DNA of 64,000 nucleotides, taken from positions 96,599,497 through 96,663,496 of the forward strand of contig OY757020.1 in assembly GCA_963580285.1 (NCBI GenBank), written 5' to 3'. Positions 19,489 to 30,949 of this stretch are shown one piece after another; the first letter of the stretch is position 1; each line of letters starts with the position of its first letter. The position numbers and the translations under genes are program-made. A model generated the notes under the pieces. The model was given only the letters and a program-made list of their open reading frames with translations. It was not told the DNA's origin and did not search any database. Origin of the DNA: Lucinisca nassula. Lineage: Eukaryota; Mollusca; Bivalvia; Lucinida; Lucinidae.

Positions 19489-21789
19489 AGCTCACCAGAG
19501 CCGAAGGCTCCGGGGGAGCTTATAGGATAGGCAGTTGTCCGTCAGCGTCTGCGTCGTCGTCTGCGTCGTCGTGTGACGTCAACACTTTTAAATGACATCT
19601 CCTCTGAAGCCGCTAGGCCCATTGGGATCAAATTTCATCTGTAGCATCCTTGGGTTGGGGGATTGAAAGTTTGTGTTTTTTATGAAATTCGGCTTATTAG
19701 TTTGGTTGCTATGGCAACTTAGAGTTTCCATAGACTTATAATGGGGAAAATTGAAAAATGGGATTTACTGCTAAGCCGCTGCAGATATTTTGACAAAACT
19801 TTCATAGAAATATTCCTTAGGCAATCTACTATCTGCCATATGATTTTAGGCCTACTGCTCATTTGTATTGGTTTCCATGGAAACCAAAATGAAAAAAATA
19901 GAAAAAAAAAAACTTAAAAAATCATCTCCTCAGAAACCGTATGCTCTATGAGGCTGAGAGTTTATGGAAATATTCACCATATTTGCCTTTACAGGTTTTG
20001 TGTTTTTTATGAAATTCGGCTCTTTAGTTTGGTTGCTATGGCAACTTAGATTTTTCATAGACTTATAATGGGGAAAATTGAAAAATGGCATTAACTACAA
20101 AGCCTTTGCAGATATTTTGACAAAACTTTCATAGAAATGTTCCTTTAGCAAACTTCTCTCAGCCATATGCTTTTATGTCAACCTGGGGGTCCAGTAGGTT
20201 GTGCCGGGGCCATGCGCCGCCCCCCAGTACTTCATAAAATGCCTTATATCTCAGAAACTTTACAGATCCCCACCCCTAAACCATATATATTCTTGTTTCT
20301 ATTGATCAGACGCATTCATTGACACCAACCTGGAGGTCCTCCGGGATGCGCCGAGGCCATGCCCCACCCCCTCCACTTCATAAAAGGCCCAATATCTCGG
20401 AAACCATTCAGATCCCCACCCCTGAACCCTATATACTCTTGTTCCTTATGATAAGACCCATTCAGTGACATCAAACTGGGGGTCCCCCGGGATGCGCCGG
20501 GGCCATGTCCCACCCCTCCATTTCATAAAAGGCCCAATATCTCGGAAACCTTACAGATCCCCACCCCTAAACCATATATATTCTTGCTCCTTATGATAAG
20601 ACACATTCATTGACCCCGAATTGGGGGTCTTCCGGGGTGCGCCGGAGCCATGCCCCACCCCTTCACTTCACAAGAGGCCATATATCTCAGAAACTGTTCA
20701 GATCCCTCTACCCCTAAACCATATATGTTCTTGTTCATTATGATGAGACACATTCAGTGACACCAACCTGGGGGTCCCCAGGGATGTGCTGGGGCCATGC
20801 CCCACCCCCTCCATTTCATAATATCACAATATCTTGGAAACCTTACAGATCTCCACCCCTAAACCATATATATTCTTGTACCTTATGATAAGACACATTC
20901 ATTGACACCAACCTAGGGGTCTCCCTGGGCCTTGCCTCACCCCTGCACTTCACAAAATGCCTTTTATCTCAGAAACTGTTCAGAGCCCCACCCCTAAACC
21001 ATGTATATTCATCTTCCTTATGATAAGGCACATTCATTAACACCAGCTTGTGAGTCCCCGGGGCATGCCCGGGCCTTGCTCCACCGCTTGACTTCATTAA
21101 AAGCCACATATCTCAGAAATAGTTCAGATCCCCACCCCTAAACCATATATATTCTTGTTCCTTATGATAAGACTCATTCAGTCACACCAACTTGGGGGGT
21201 CTCTTTGTGCTGAGGCAATGTGCCCCGCCCTTCCACTTCATAAAAGGCCATATATTTCAGAAACCATTCAAATCCCCACCCCATATTCATATATGTTCTT
21301 GTTCCTTATTATTAGCACACCTACTGTAGGGGTGTCCGCAGGGGCCAGTCCTCTCCTTTCCACTTCATGAAAGGATATCTTGGATACCGTTCAGATTCCC
21401 ACCCCTAAACCATATATATACTTGGTCCTTATGATAAGACACATTTAGGGACAACAATCTTGGGCTTTCCTGGGAACGACAGGACATGCTCCAACCCCTC
21501 CACTTATATCTCCAGCCATGCAGATCCCCACTGCTAAACCATTTATATTCTTGTTCTTTGTGATAAGACACATTTAGTGACACCAACCAGGGCTCCATTG
21601 GGTCCATGCCCCACACCCTGTACTTCATAAAAGGCCTAATGTTTCATATACTGAGTCCACATGGGTGCTCATTTGGATATGGGGGGTTCATTTGGCAGAT
21701 TAAAATGATATCATGTTAAAATACATTGCTGCAATTGGGCAGTGCCCACCTGAGCTCTGGTGAGCATAGTGGCCCATGGGCCTCTTGTT
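19489..21789. repeat. Long repeat Q, inner shell, carrying a minisatellite
   Basis: Head AGCTCACCAGAGCCGAAGGC, with the small hairpin GAGCC-GAA-GGCTC, then GTCCGTC/GCGTCGTC tracts. Tail GAGCTCTGGTGAGC followed by the palindrome GGCCCATGGGCC and TCTTGTTTT. The same head recurs at 22434. No protein is encoded. Confidence 0.65.
20200..21650. repeat. Minisatellite of about 145-bp units (roughly ten copies)
   Basis: The landmark CAGATCCCCACCCCTAAACC recurs at about 20263, 20408, 20554, 20699, 20846, 20981, 21125, 21269, 21392 and 21521. Spacings are 145, 146, 145, 147, 135, 144, 144, 123 and 129. Units degrade and shorten toward the right end. Confidence 0.85.
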
Positions 21790-21916
21790 TTATCTTCTGA
21801 TAGCGCTGCCGGGGCCCTAGTCAGTTTCACTGACAGCTCTAGTTGCCATAATAAATGATTAAAGTTTTAACGATACGTTAACTAACGACGTCGTTAGTTT
21901 TGAACAACTGGCCCCT

Positions 21917-22307
21917 ATTGTTCTGCTGATATCCATATGACTGATATATTAATAGGATAAAGGTTTTATGTACTTTTAACAAACCTTACTAGAACAGAGG
22001 GCAATATTTTTTTCATTATTTTTCAGCAAAAATAAAGTTTGACATTAATGTCAAGCCTTATTTTTTTGCTGAAATATAAGAAAAGATACTTTGAAAATGC
22101 CACCTGCTAAACATGCTTTGTACTTGAAGGGTTTAGAAACCCCATTTGTGGGTCACAAACAAGGTTTTCCTTAAATTTTATATCCATTACTAAGAGCATT
22201 CAACTGATAAGACCACTTCTGGACAGTCCCAATGATGGTCTTAGTATAGTTCAACTAGTTTCTTTCACCTGGAAGACCTTGTAACCATCAATTTTCTATT
22301 CGAACAG
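21917..22307. other. Intron sequence before the last NAPRT exon found
   Basis: Includes two hairpin-like arms around ATTTTTTTCAGCAAAAATAA and TTTTTTGCTGAAATATAAG (about 22015-22080) and a family L-like AAGACCACTTCTGGACAGTC. No exon. Confidence 0.4.
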
Positions 22308-22423
22308 GTTTTGATGGGACAAGCAATGTTTTGGCAGGAAAATTGTATGGTATTCCAGTGAGAGGGACTCATGCACATGCCTTTGTGACATCATACACAT
22401 CACTAGAAGACCTGCAGTTTAAG
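22308..22423 (+). CDS. NAPRT: NAPRT exon (GFDGTSN to SLEDLQFK, active-site His)
   Basis: The GT at 22308 completes Gly with the previous exon. It encodes [38 protein letters not shown]. The second histidine of GTHAHAF lines up with the phosphorylatable active-site histidine of NAPRT. Acceptor CTATTCGAACAG (AG 22306-22307), donor GTATGA at 22424. It ends in phase 0. A long repeat head (AGCTCACCAGAGCC) starts about 10 bp after the donor. The rest of the enzyme (the substrate-binding barrel half with the DSGDL motif) was not found downstream. Confidence 0.95.
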
Positions 22424-22433
22424 GTATGATTTT

Positions 22434-23842
22434 TTAGCTCACCAGAGCCAAAGGCTCCGGGGGAGCTTATAGTATAGGCAATGGTCTGCCGTCCGTCGTC
22501 GTCGTCTGTGTTGTCTGCGTCGTCAACATTTTCGAACAACATCTCCTCTGAAACTACTTGGCCAATTGAAACCAAATTTCATGTGGAGCCTCTGTGGGAA
22601 GGGGAACGAAAGTTTGCTCGTGAGGACTGGGTCACATGACCAATATGGCCGCCATGCCCATATATGGTAAAAACCTTTAAAAATCTTCTTCTCAAGAACC
22701 GAATGGCCGAAGTTCTTGAAACTTGGTTTGCAGCATCAGGGACTCAGGCCCTACCAAGTTTTTTCAAATGATGACCTTTCGTTGACCTTGACCTGTATTA
22801 CGTCAAGATCAAATATGGTCACTTAGACATTTGTATAGAAAAAAGGCAAAACTGTGGATTTTCTGATTGCATGGTTGCTAGTGGCATCAGAAATGATATT
22901 TATACGCAGCTGAATGGAATTTGACAGTTCTGAAGGTCAAGGTGATTTACTGACCTTTGTCCAGGAAGGGTCAGATTCAGTATTTTTATCTTCTTCTCAA
23001 CTTAAACAGCTGAGACGATTGAAACCAAATTACATGTGGAGCCTCTGTGGGAAGGGGGAACGAAAGTTTGTTTGTGAGGACTGGGTCACATGACCAATAT
23101 GGCTGCCATGCCCATATATGGTAAAAACCTTTAAAAATCTTTTTCTCAAGAACCGAATGGCCGATGTTCTTGGAACTTGGTATGCAGCCTCAGGGACTCG
23201 GGCCCAGCCAAGTTTGTTCAAATGATGACCTTTGGTTGACCTTGACCTGTTTTACGTCAAGGTCAAATATGGTCACTTAGACATTTGTATGGAAAAAAGG
23301 CAAAACAGTTGATTTTTCTGATTGCATGATAGCTAGTGGCATCAGAAATGATATTTGCACTCAGCTGAAAGGAATTTTGTCAGTTCCAAAGGCCAAGGTC
23401 ATTTTCGGACCTTTGTCCGGGAGGCTCAGATTCTGTATTTTTATCTTCTTCTCAACTTAAACTGCTGAGACGATTGAAACCAAATTACATGTGGAGCCTC
23501 TGTGGGAACGGGGAACGAATGTTTGTTTGTGAGGACTGGGTCACATGACCAATATGGCTGCCATGCCCATATATGGTAAAAACCTTTAAAAATCTTCTCA
23601 AGAACTGAATGGCCGATGTTCTTGAAACTTGGTATGCATCTTTGGGGACTTGGGCCCTGCCAAATTTGTTCAAATGATGACCTTTGGTTGACATTGACCC
23701 GTTTTACGTCAAGGTCAAATATGGTCACTTAGACATTTGTATAGAAAAAAGGCGAAACAGTTGATTTTTCTGATTGCATGGTAGCTAGTGGCAGCCAAGT
23801 TTGTTCAAATGATGACTTTTGACCTTGACCTATTTTACAGAT
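22434..23842. repeat. Long repeat Q with 455-bp internal units
   Basis: Head AGCTCACCAGAGCCAAAGGC, as at 19489, then GTCCGTCGTCGTCGTC. The interior is about three units marked by GATTGAAACCAAATTACATG (about 23013 and 23468) and ACATGACCAATATGGC. This payload is unrelated to the 145-bp minisatellite behind the same head at 19489. The tail is lost where family K sequence begins. Confidence 0.6.
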
Positions 23843-23995
23843 AAAATGCGAGGCTTTCACGTATGACTGAATTTATTAAACTCATTGAGGAAAAGGGATA
23901 ATATGCGAGGCATGTTATCCCTTTTCCTCAACGAGTTTAATAATAACAAATTCAATTATACATGAGCACTCATGTAAGATCCTCTATGTACAAAG
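23843..23995. repeat. Family K hairpin fragment
   Basis: ATTTATTAAACTCATTGAGG and its complement CCTCAACGAGTTTAATAA form an AAAAGGGATAA-containing hairpin, followed by CATGAGCACTCATGTAAGAT, as in the K copies at 50490-51306. Confidence 0.65.
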
Positions 23996-23999
23996 CTTC

Positions 24000-24310
24000 T
24001 TCATGACACTTATGTTGGCGTCCAAAGCAGAAAAAACTTGTCATTTAACTTAGTGTTTTAAGTACTTGATAAAATTTCCTCATTGAGGTGATTTTAAGAA
24101 GTACTGTAAAAAATCCTAAAAAATCGGACAGATTGAGGATCTGCTGTAAATCTACTAAAATTTTTACAAATTTATTTCACGATCCAGGAGAAGTCCAAAA
24201 GGTGCAGACAGAATGGCAAACAGTATAGACCCTGATCAGACTGGTCTTATCTGGGTCTTCACTGTTTCCTCACGCCTGTCTGTCCCAATACTTAGGAACA
24301 TTATGGTACC
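24000..24310. repeat. Degenerate core I piece and family G MITE
   Basis: About 24050-24105 has TTTCCTCATTGAGGTGATTT, a decayed core I. From 24106 ACTGTAAAAAATCCTAAAAA opens a family G copy with core II remains (AACAGTATAGACCCTGATCA). Confidence 0.5.
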
Positions 24311-25560
24311 CACATGTTGTGGGTAGCCAGTAGAATTGTTTTATTGTGGTGATTCTAACATATAACCCTAAAACTGTGTTAGATGAAGGACCATGTTGTA
24401 TCCAAACGGAAGAGTGTATAGAAATATGGCCATTTATGAACATTTTTTCTACAGTACAGGTCGCGCAGAAAAGCCGAAAGACTCTTTATCGGAATTTCTT
24501 CATTTCGCATGATTCTTTTGGCCCTCTACAACATTCCGAATCTGAAAATTATTCGGAGTGTTTTACTCGCAAACACTCCGCGAACCGTCGTCGTTCGCGA
24601 TTCGCGGAGCATATTCCGAGTGTTTCGGAAGCTTTACCTCTTTGCCGCAGGCTATCTTTGCCGCGAAATGCATGCTAAAGTTATGCGGAGTGTATTTAAT
24701 TATTACCTGTGTGTACAACTGATAATTATTTATGAAAAAAAAGAAGAAGAAAAAAAAAAGAAATAAGAATGAAAGTTACTGGAAATGAAAAAGAGAAAAG
24801 GTTTAAAACAAACACGGTTTAATGGCACAGTGTATCAGTGTTGAAGAATTTATCTTTTATATGCTCGTGTGTTTTCTCGGTCCGTTTTCTGTACATACAA
24901 AAAAGACAATTTATTTTCGATGTTTTGTCTTTGTGCGTGTGTGTGTTTGTGTGACATTCAAGATGTTTTGTCTTCCGATGTTTGGTCACGTGTTGTTTTT
25001 ATGTTTCTATGTGATGTCGCATTAGATGTTTTGAAGTTTCCATGTTTTTTTTGCCTTTCGATCAAAATTCGTACACCCATCTTGGACCTTGGTCGACCGA
25101 CCGACAGACAAACAGATAGGCACAGACAGGCAAGATAGACCAACGGACAGACAGACAGATAGAGTTTAGAAAATGCAAGATTGCATCTGTAAACACTCCT
25201 AAATTGACCCATCTTTTTTGGTAGGTGTAGTGTGGTAATATGGCTCTTTCAAGATGGTGATCGTTAATCAAAGGTGGACGAAACTCGGCTTACCCGGAGA
25301 AAATCCACTTCACCTTCCGGTGCAGTACTTAGCATATTTTCGCTTCCCTCCTTTGATTCCTCAGATGCTGCAGATGAGACTGCGCGAATGCTAAGGCTGG
25401 TCCAGATGAGGCTGAGCGGGTGCACAGGCTGTGAGGTCTTTACTGCTCTTTCAGGACTTACTGCCATGCGCTGGCTCAAACTACAGTTAGCGAGGCGATT
25501 CCATTTTTTTTGTAGTGTTTGTTCGTCGTAGCGATACAAGTGAACGTATCTGTGACATGA
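24311..25560. other. No gene recognised; TCGGAGTG repeat and simple-sequence DNA
   Basis: At 24530-24700 words such as ATTCGCGGAGCATATTCCGA and CGGAGTGTTTTACTCGC echo a stretch at 38530-38720 (ATTTCGCGGAGCGTTTGGGA), so this is an unnamed dispersed repeat. 25082-25165 is a (GACAGACA)-like simple repeat. 25264-25540 is open on both strands for about 85 codons, but no domain or splice signals convinced me. Confidence 0.4.
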
Positions 25561-26200
25561 TCAGCGCTATTTGCGTAAACAGTTCAGATCCCAATCTGAA
25601 TGCCCGATGATTGTCTCTGATCAGACCTCGCGGTTGTGCAGGCTAATCAACTTTAGTCAGGCTCCAATCTGAGTCTTTACCGGTCATGCGAATCTTATTG
25701 TATTTGGCTGGCGCTCGCTCATACTTTGCTTCGTGTTTAACGAGGCGATTCCATTATTTATAATAACAATCGTGACATTTATATATATAGCATAACTTGT
25801 AATAACTGTGTGTGTGCGTGTTTTTTTGTTTTTTTTTTAAACAGTGTAGATCATGATCAGATGCCTACAAAACGGAAATGCTAATCAAACTGCGCATACG
25901 GAAAGGCTGATCTTCGCTGGTTAGGCAGGATTTGCAGATTAATCTTGAGTTTTTGCAGATCGTGCAAGCACTGGGTCTGATGGGTTAAAGTGACGTTCAC
26001 AAGAATGATCAGTCATGACTTTAGCATACATAATTACGCCCCGCCCATCGGGGCTGGAAGAAATAGATGGGCTACGCAGAGCTGAAACTGACCGCACATG
26101 AGTACTTGCTTGTTTATAATGGCCAAATCGAAATCGCTCTTGATCACATAGCGAATTGTTCCCAAAGCTCTAGATATCTATATACACCACAACCTCTTGG
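25561..26200. other. Degenerate core II pieces and a SINE F fragment
   Basis: GCGTAAACAGTTCAGATCCC (25573) and AAACAGTGTAGATCATGATC (25840) are core II arms without matching partners. 26038-26106 is the 5' part of a family F copy. Confidence 0.45.
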
Positions 26201-26502
26201 CCCCCGCCAATCAGGGCTGAAAAAAATAAATGGGATGCATGATGCTTCCACCCAGAGCTGTATCCGACCGCACACGGGTACTGGTAAACCGCTTAGAGGA
26301 TCTAAGCCTGCCCAGGCAAAGCAGTGCGAGTAGGACCGTCCATGATTATATACCCTAATGGTTTCATTGGGCGCCAGGGCTTGAGATATCATTTCATCTC
26401 AATGTCGGGTAAGAGTCCCACAAAATTGGAAGCAACGTCTCCAAAATGACCTATACAGTGTTGACGGGGACGTTAACCCTCAAATCAAGGAAACAAAACA
26501 TA
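26201..26502 (+). mobile_element. SINE-like family F copy
   Basis: From CCCCGCCAATCAGGGCTGA to GACGGGGACGTTAACCCTC and a CAAGGAAACAAAAC tail. Near full length, plus orientation. Confidence 0.7.
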
Positions 26503-26842
26503 CATAATTTTTGTTATTTGCGTAAACAGTTCAGTTCCTTATCCGAGTACCTGATGAGGTTTCCATAGACTGATCAGTCACAACTTTTCTGGCTACACAG
26601 CTATCTCTATCACCTCACCGAGGCGTTTCAAAAGGAGCGTGCAGGCTTTGGCCGGCGCTAGGTACTAGGTCGGATTTACAAACACTGATCAGTCAGAATC
26701 TTTCTCACTACACGGCTTACTTTATCGACTCACCGAGGCGTTTGAAATATGAGCGCGCAGGTTTTTTTCCGGTCTACAAGTCCCGAGTCTTTGCAGTTCG
26801 TGCGAGGTTTACAGTCCAGTTTGGTCACCATAGGCTAAGACA
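26503..26842. other. Two diverged direct repeats, no gene
   Basis: ACTGATCAGTCACAACTTTT and ACTGATCAGTCAGAATCTTT begin related stretches of about 110 bp, each with CTCACCGAGGCGTTT and GCGTGCAGG/GCGCGCAGG. Confidence 0.4.
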
Positions 26843-27104
26843 TTACGAAAACACGCCTATTGAAATACATCGGCAAAATTTTACCTCCAAAAATGGAATT
26901 TTTTCAGATAAAATTCATGATAATTTTTCGTATTTCTACTCAAAACATAGATTGTGGGTACTCGTTAGCACAATCTCGACGAGGCGGTTGTAACGGTTAC
27001 CCACAATCTATATAGGGAAGATTTACCCCTGTAAACCCCAGCTTCGCTATATAAAAGTGGGGTTGAAGGAGGTCAAAACTATATAGGCATGTTTGCGTGA
27101 TGAA
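26843..27104. mobile_element. Family A MITE
   Basis: CATTACGAAAACACGCCTAT to GGCATGTTTGCGTGATG. Core I is mildly decayed (GTTAGCACAATCTCGACGAG). Confidence 0.75.
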
Positions 27105-27139
27105 TAAAAAAGTAGTTGCATTCACAATGTTTGTGACAG

Positions 27140-27488
27140 TTGGAAGGACGGACGGACGGACGGACGAACACCAGTGACGAAAATAATATACCCCCAAAAA
27201 ACAATAACCAGTGACACCACCCAATGAATCGTATACCCTTTAGCTGAAAAATAAAATGTCGTAGCCGAAGCTGACTGGTTTTGACCGTCGGTCTCATGTT
27301 CAGCATGTTTTAAAACAAACCATTGAGATCGTACATTAGCTAGCGCTCGGCATGAACAAAGACCTAGAATAACATGCACTTTCAAAGGTAAGTGTTTTCG
27401 CTCATTTCACCATGGATAGAACTGCGGCCACTTTTGACGGACGGACGGACGAACAACAATGACGAAAATAATATGTCCATGTTTTTTT

Positions 27489-27519
<31 letters not shown>

Positions 27520-28090
27520 CGGGTATATTAAAATCAACAACACACCCCTATTTTAATCAGTAGACTCGACCAAGGAATTGTATACCCTTTTACTGGAAAT
27601 ATATTCGCAGCCGGCCTCATGTTCAGCATGTAACAAAACACTGAGATCGTACATTAGTTAGCGCTCGACATAAAACCCGTGCTACTACAAAGACCGAGAC
27701 GGCCCCCGCCCATCGGGGCTTGAAGAAATATATGGGCTGCAGGATGCTTCCACGCAGAGCTGAAACCGACCCGCACACGAGTACTGGTAAGCCGCTTAGA
27801 GGATCTAAGCCTGCCCATGCAAAGCGGTGCGAGCCGGCCCGTCCATGCACATAAACCCTATTGATTTCATTGGGCAACAGGGCTTGAGATGTCATTTCAT
27901 CTCATTGTCGGGTAAAAGACAAAAAGTCCCACAAAATTTGAAGCGACGTCTCCAAAATGACCTTTACAGTGTTGACGGGGACGTTAAACCTCAATCAAAC
28001 TAACAAACAAAACAAAGACCCAGAATAACATAATTGTCAAAGGTAAGTGTATCATTTCACCATGGGTAGAACTGCGACCACTTGTGATGG
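27140..28090. repeat. Tandem duplication; second copy holds a SINE and poly(A)
   Basis: Copy one (27140-27425) and copy two (27436-28090) both run GGACGGACGGACGGACGAAC, ATGTTCAGCATG, GAGATCGTACATTAG, AGAATAACAT, TTTCACCATGG. Copy two is lengthened by an A run of about 33 bases (27489-27520) and the SINE at 27690-28013. Confidence 0.7.
27690..28013 (+). mobile_element. SINE-like family F copy with ACAAAGACC duplication
   Basis: The body runs from GGCCCCCGCCCATCGGGGC to GACGGGGACGTTAAACCTC plus an ACAAACAAAA tail. ACAAAGACC occurs on both sides. The unoccupied sequence can be read in the neighbouring duplicate at about 27355 (GAACAAAGACCTAGAATAAC). Confidence 0.85.
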
Positions 28091-28271
28091 CTGAATATTG
28101 ATCAGACTGCATGGATGCGCACGCCAACCTGGATAAACCGTCCATGAAAGGTGGGTGCGTGTGTTATTCCAGCGACTTCCAGTGTATTCATAGGCGAAAG
28201 GCTCATCAGACATATTACCCATGTGCGTAAAGTAAAAAAAAATACTTGCCTTTCGGGAGCAAATTCTTTCC

Positions 28272-28607
28272 TTCAAGAGTAGCATTGATTGATTGATTGA
28301 TTGATTTGTGGTTTAACGTCCCCGTCAACACTGTAAAGGTCATTTTGGAGACGTTGCTTTCAATTTTGTGGGACTTTTACCCGACATTGAGATGAAATGA
28401 CATCTCAAGCCCTGTCGCCAAATGAAACCAATAGGGTTTATTAGCATTGACGGTCCGTCTCGCACCGCGGTTCCTGGACAGGCTTAGATCCTCTAAGCGG
28501 TTTACCAGTACTAGTGTGCGGGCCGGATTCAGCTCTGCGTGAAAGCATCATGCAGCCTTTATATTTCTTCAAGCCCCTATGGGCGGGGGCCAATTCAAGC
28601 GTAGCAT
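28272..28607 (-). mobile_element. SINE-like family F copy with 14-bp target duplication
   Basis: TTCAAGAGTAGCAT (28272-28285) and TTCAAGCGTAGCAT (28594-28607) flank the body, 13 of 14 bases equal. The CAAA-type tail is represented by (ATTG)n at 28286-28304. Confidence 0.85.
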
Positions 28608-29025
28608 ACCATCTCGGAAAAGGTTTTTATTATTACACAGCACCATAGAAAGTTTTCGGTAGATTGACAGTCGACCAAAACTTAGGAAGTGCAGTAGTTT
28701 TACGATACTAATTCTAAATGAGTGTCACTTATTTGTATGAAATCCAGGTAGCGGTTTATTAAAGCCGCGCTGTTCGTATCAGTGAGGCCAGAGTAGTGTG
28801 TAAAGGTTTACCTGTAGAATCGATCTGGTCTGGAAATGGCAAACATGGTAGATCCCGGTCAGAGGCCAAATAAAGGGCCTCTGATTAGAGTCTGCATTGT
28901 TTAGAGTTAAGGCATTTAAGGGATTAACGAACGAATGTCTGAGCTCTCATCCAGGGCCATTTTCCCAAATCATCAATGCCTCGATTAAACCATCTTATTG
29001 TAATGCTGTTTTCATTATTTCTCCA
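28608..29025. other. No gene; core II fragment
   Basis: 28835-28905 holds a core II-like hairpin (AGAGGCCAAATAAAGGGCCTCT). The rest is unassigned. Confidence 0.4.
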
Positions 29026-29027
29026 TT

Positions 29028-29254
29028 ATCCCATTTCAGACTGGAAACCCCGAAGCGGGTACCCTGGCAAACAGTGCAGGCCCAGATCAGACGCCGAAGA
29101 ATGCGGCGTCTGATCAGGGCCTACACTGTTTGCAAAAAGTTCAGCCCTTTTCCTAATCAATTTTGAAGAAAACACAACCTGACGCCCCTAAATTTTCAAA
29201 TGGACTCCTGCCATATATAAGCTGGAAGATTCCATTTGGTACAAAAAGGGTTAA
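29028..29254. mobile_element. Family E MITE
   Basis: Right end GGTACAAAAAGGGTTAA is intact; left end CCATTTCAGACTGGAAACCC is decayed. Core II AGACGCCGAAGAATGCGGCG. Confidence 0.7.
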
Positions 29255-29439
29255 ACATCCCTCGCTTCTTGTGAACAACCAGTGTGACAGATTGCTTTTT
29301 TCCATGCGCTGTCTCCGACTGAGCACATGATTCCCACGATTTACCGCAGTTCGTCATGTAACCATACTACGTCATACTAGTGAGCACGCGCACAGTTATT
29401 GCGTGTGAAAAGGCACTTACAGGAAACATAATTGCTCGT

Positions 29440-29705
29440 TTGAGAATTGATCTGTGCAGTCTGATCAGAGCATTTGCTGTTCCTGTGAGCATTCTGATCT
29501 CTGGGCTAGTCAAAGAGCAACAAGTGAAGACTTTGACCAAAGTGGATGCATAGACTGGGGAACACGTAATTCGATAAGACGTGTAACCATTGAAGACTCA
29601 TATCAGCCTGCGCATCCGTGCAGTCTGATCAGAGCCTTTGCTGTTCGAATAAGCCTACTTTGTGGGCTATTCAAAGAGCAACAAGCGAAGACTGGACATG
29701 TTGTC
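29440..29705. repeat. Imperfect direct duplication of about 160 bp
   Basis: GTGCAGTCTGATCAGAGC occurs at about 29454 and 29616, each followed by TTTGCTGTTC, GGGCTA and CAAAGAGCAACAAG. Confidence 0.6.
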
Positions 29706-29814
29706 TAGATGCAAATGCTGATCCGATACTTCTGTAGTAGAAAAAAAGTCTTTGTCGTGCGCCGGCTCATGTACAAGGAAAATGTATAAGAATGCGGTCT
29801 ACATATGTGTCTGT

Positions 29815-29960
29815 TTTAGTTTTTTGTCCCACCAACAGCTAATGTCATACAGAGCCGGGTCCTCGGTTAAAAGACGCATCCGAAAGTCTGGAGAGGCCCG
29901 GGATTGATCCGACAATCCCTGGTTTATGAGGCGAGTAACGTAACAACTATACACCGGCTA
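29815..29960 (-). mobile_element. tRNA-derived SINE (second family)
   Basis: On the minus strand the 5' end carries an A-box-like GGTGTATAGTTGTTACG (29939-29955) and a B-box-like GGATCAATCCC (29899-29910). A body with ATGCGTCTTTTAACCGAGG follows. Same family as 49936-50092. The B box is mutated, so pol III activity is doubtful. Confidence 0.7.
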
Positions 29961-30229
29961 TTATAATTTATTCCTCAATGACAGATTTCATGTTAAGGGG
30001 TCCGTTAACTGACTACAGATAAAGGTATGTAATAGTGGCAAATCATTATTATTTTAAATTTCTTTACTTCCAATTTCATGCGGCGTCTGATCTGGGTCTT
30101 CAAACCCGACAACAGGATTCCAGTCCAGATTCTAGAGATAATTAACCCATTTGCGCAACACTCTGACCTCAGAGCGATTAGAATAGCGCGGCTATCAATA
30201 CCAGGATTTGTGAAATCAACAATTTTTAA

Positions 30230-30830
30230 TCCCCCGCCGCGAAGCAGAGCGGGGATTATAGGAATGTCTTTCGTCTATCCGTCCTTCGCGGCGGGATAAT
30301 AGGAATGTCCGTCCGTCTGTCTGTCCGTAACACTTTCTTGTCCGCCCCATATCTCCTTTACCCTTTGATAGATTTTCATTAAACTTTGGTAAAGTGTTAG
30401 TCTCAGTGAGCTGATGTTCAGAACCCATAACGAACCATGCCGACTCAAGGTCAAGGTCACAGTTGAAGGTCATGAGTTTGAAACTTGGTATTTTTTGTCC
30501 GTTTTATATCTCCTTTACCCTTGGAACGATTTTCATTAAACTTTGGTCAAATATTCTTTTGAGTGAGCTCATGTGCAGAACCCATTCTTTTACCTCAGTG
30601 AGCTTATGTGCCGAACCAATAAATGAACCATGCCGGCACAAGGTCAAGGTCACATTTGAAGGTCACGACTTTGAAACATTGAATTTTGTGTCCGTTCCAT
30701 ATCTCCTAGACCCCTCAAAGGATTTTCATTAAACTTTGATCAATTATCCCCCTCAGTGAGCTCATGTGCAGAGTTCATAAATGAATCTTGCTGACACCAG
30801 GTCAAGGTCACATTGGAAGGTTACTATGCC
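30230..30830. repeat. Long repeat T with about three 160-bp units
   Basis: Head CCCCCGCCGCGAAGCAGAGC, then (GTCCGTCTGTCT). Units contain CCATATCTCCTTTACCC, GATTTTCATTAAACTTTGG and GGTCAAGGTCACATTTGAAG. No coding capacity. Confidence 0.6.
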
Positions 30831-30949
30831 GTATGGATTTCCGGTCATACATTTTTGATGGCTACATTGCTCATCCTGGAATGTTCAAAACCAACAAACA
30901 CAATTTCTTCTATAATCATTTTATTCTAGTACATCACGCCCATTGCCAG

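Larger units (their letters stand above)
19357..21842. repeat. Long repeat P, middle shell, with CTAG 3' end
   Basis: Starts GGGCCCCGTACTGAAAGTGT (this head is duplicated at 19366/19412). It ends with GATAGCGCTGCCGGGGCCC, the stem GTCAG-TTTCA-CTGAC (21820-21834), then CTAG at 21839-21842. The same tail design occurs at 17741-17764. Confidence 0.6.
19184..21916. mobile_element. Family J element, outer shell of a three-level nest
   Basis: Inverted ends GGGGCCAGTTGTTCAAAG and TTTGAACAACTGGCCCC. Just inside the left end is a strong hairpin (AAAAATGTGAGCAGCTTT / AAAGCTGCTCACATTTTTT, about 19286-19335). A second copy is at 47436-48378. Nearly all of this copy's length is later insertions (19357-21842). 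Confidence 0.7.

Noticed and set aside
24870..25210. Open frames over the GACAGACA simple repeat
   Set aside because: Low-complexity sequence gives open frames on both strands; no domain.
25264..25540. Overlapping open frames on both strands (about 90 codons each)
   Set aside because: No recognisable domain, no convincing splice sites or start context, and short enough to be chance in non-repetitive DNA.
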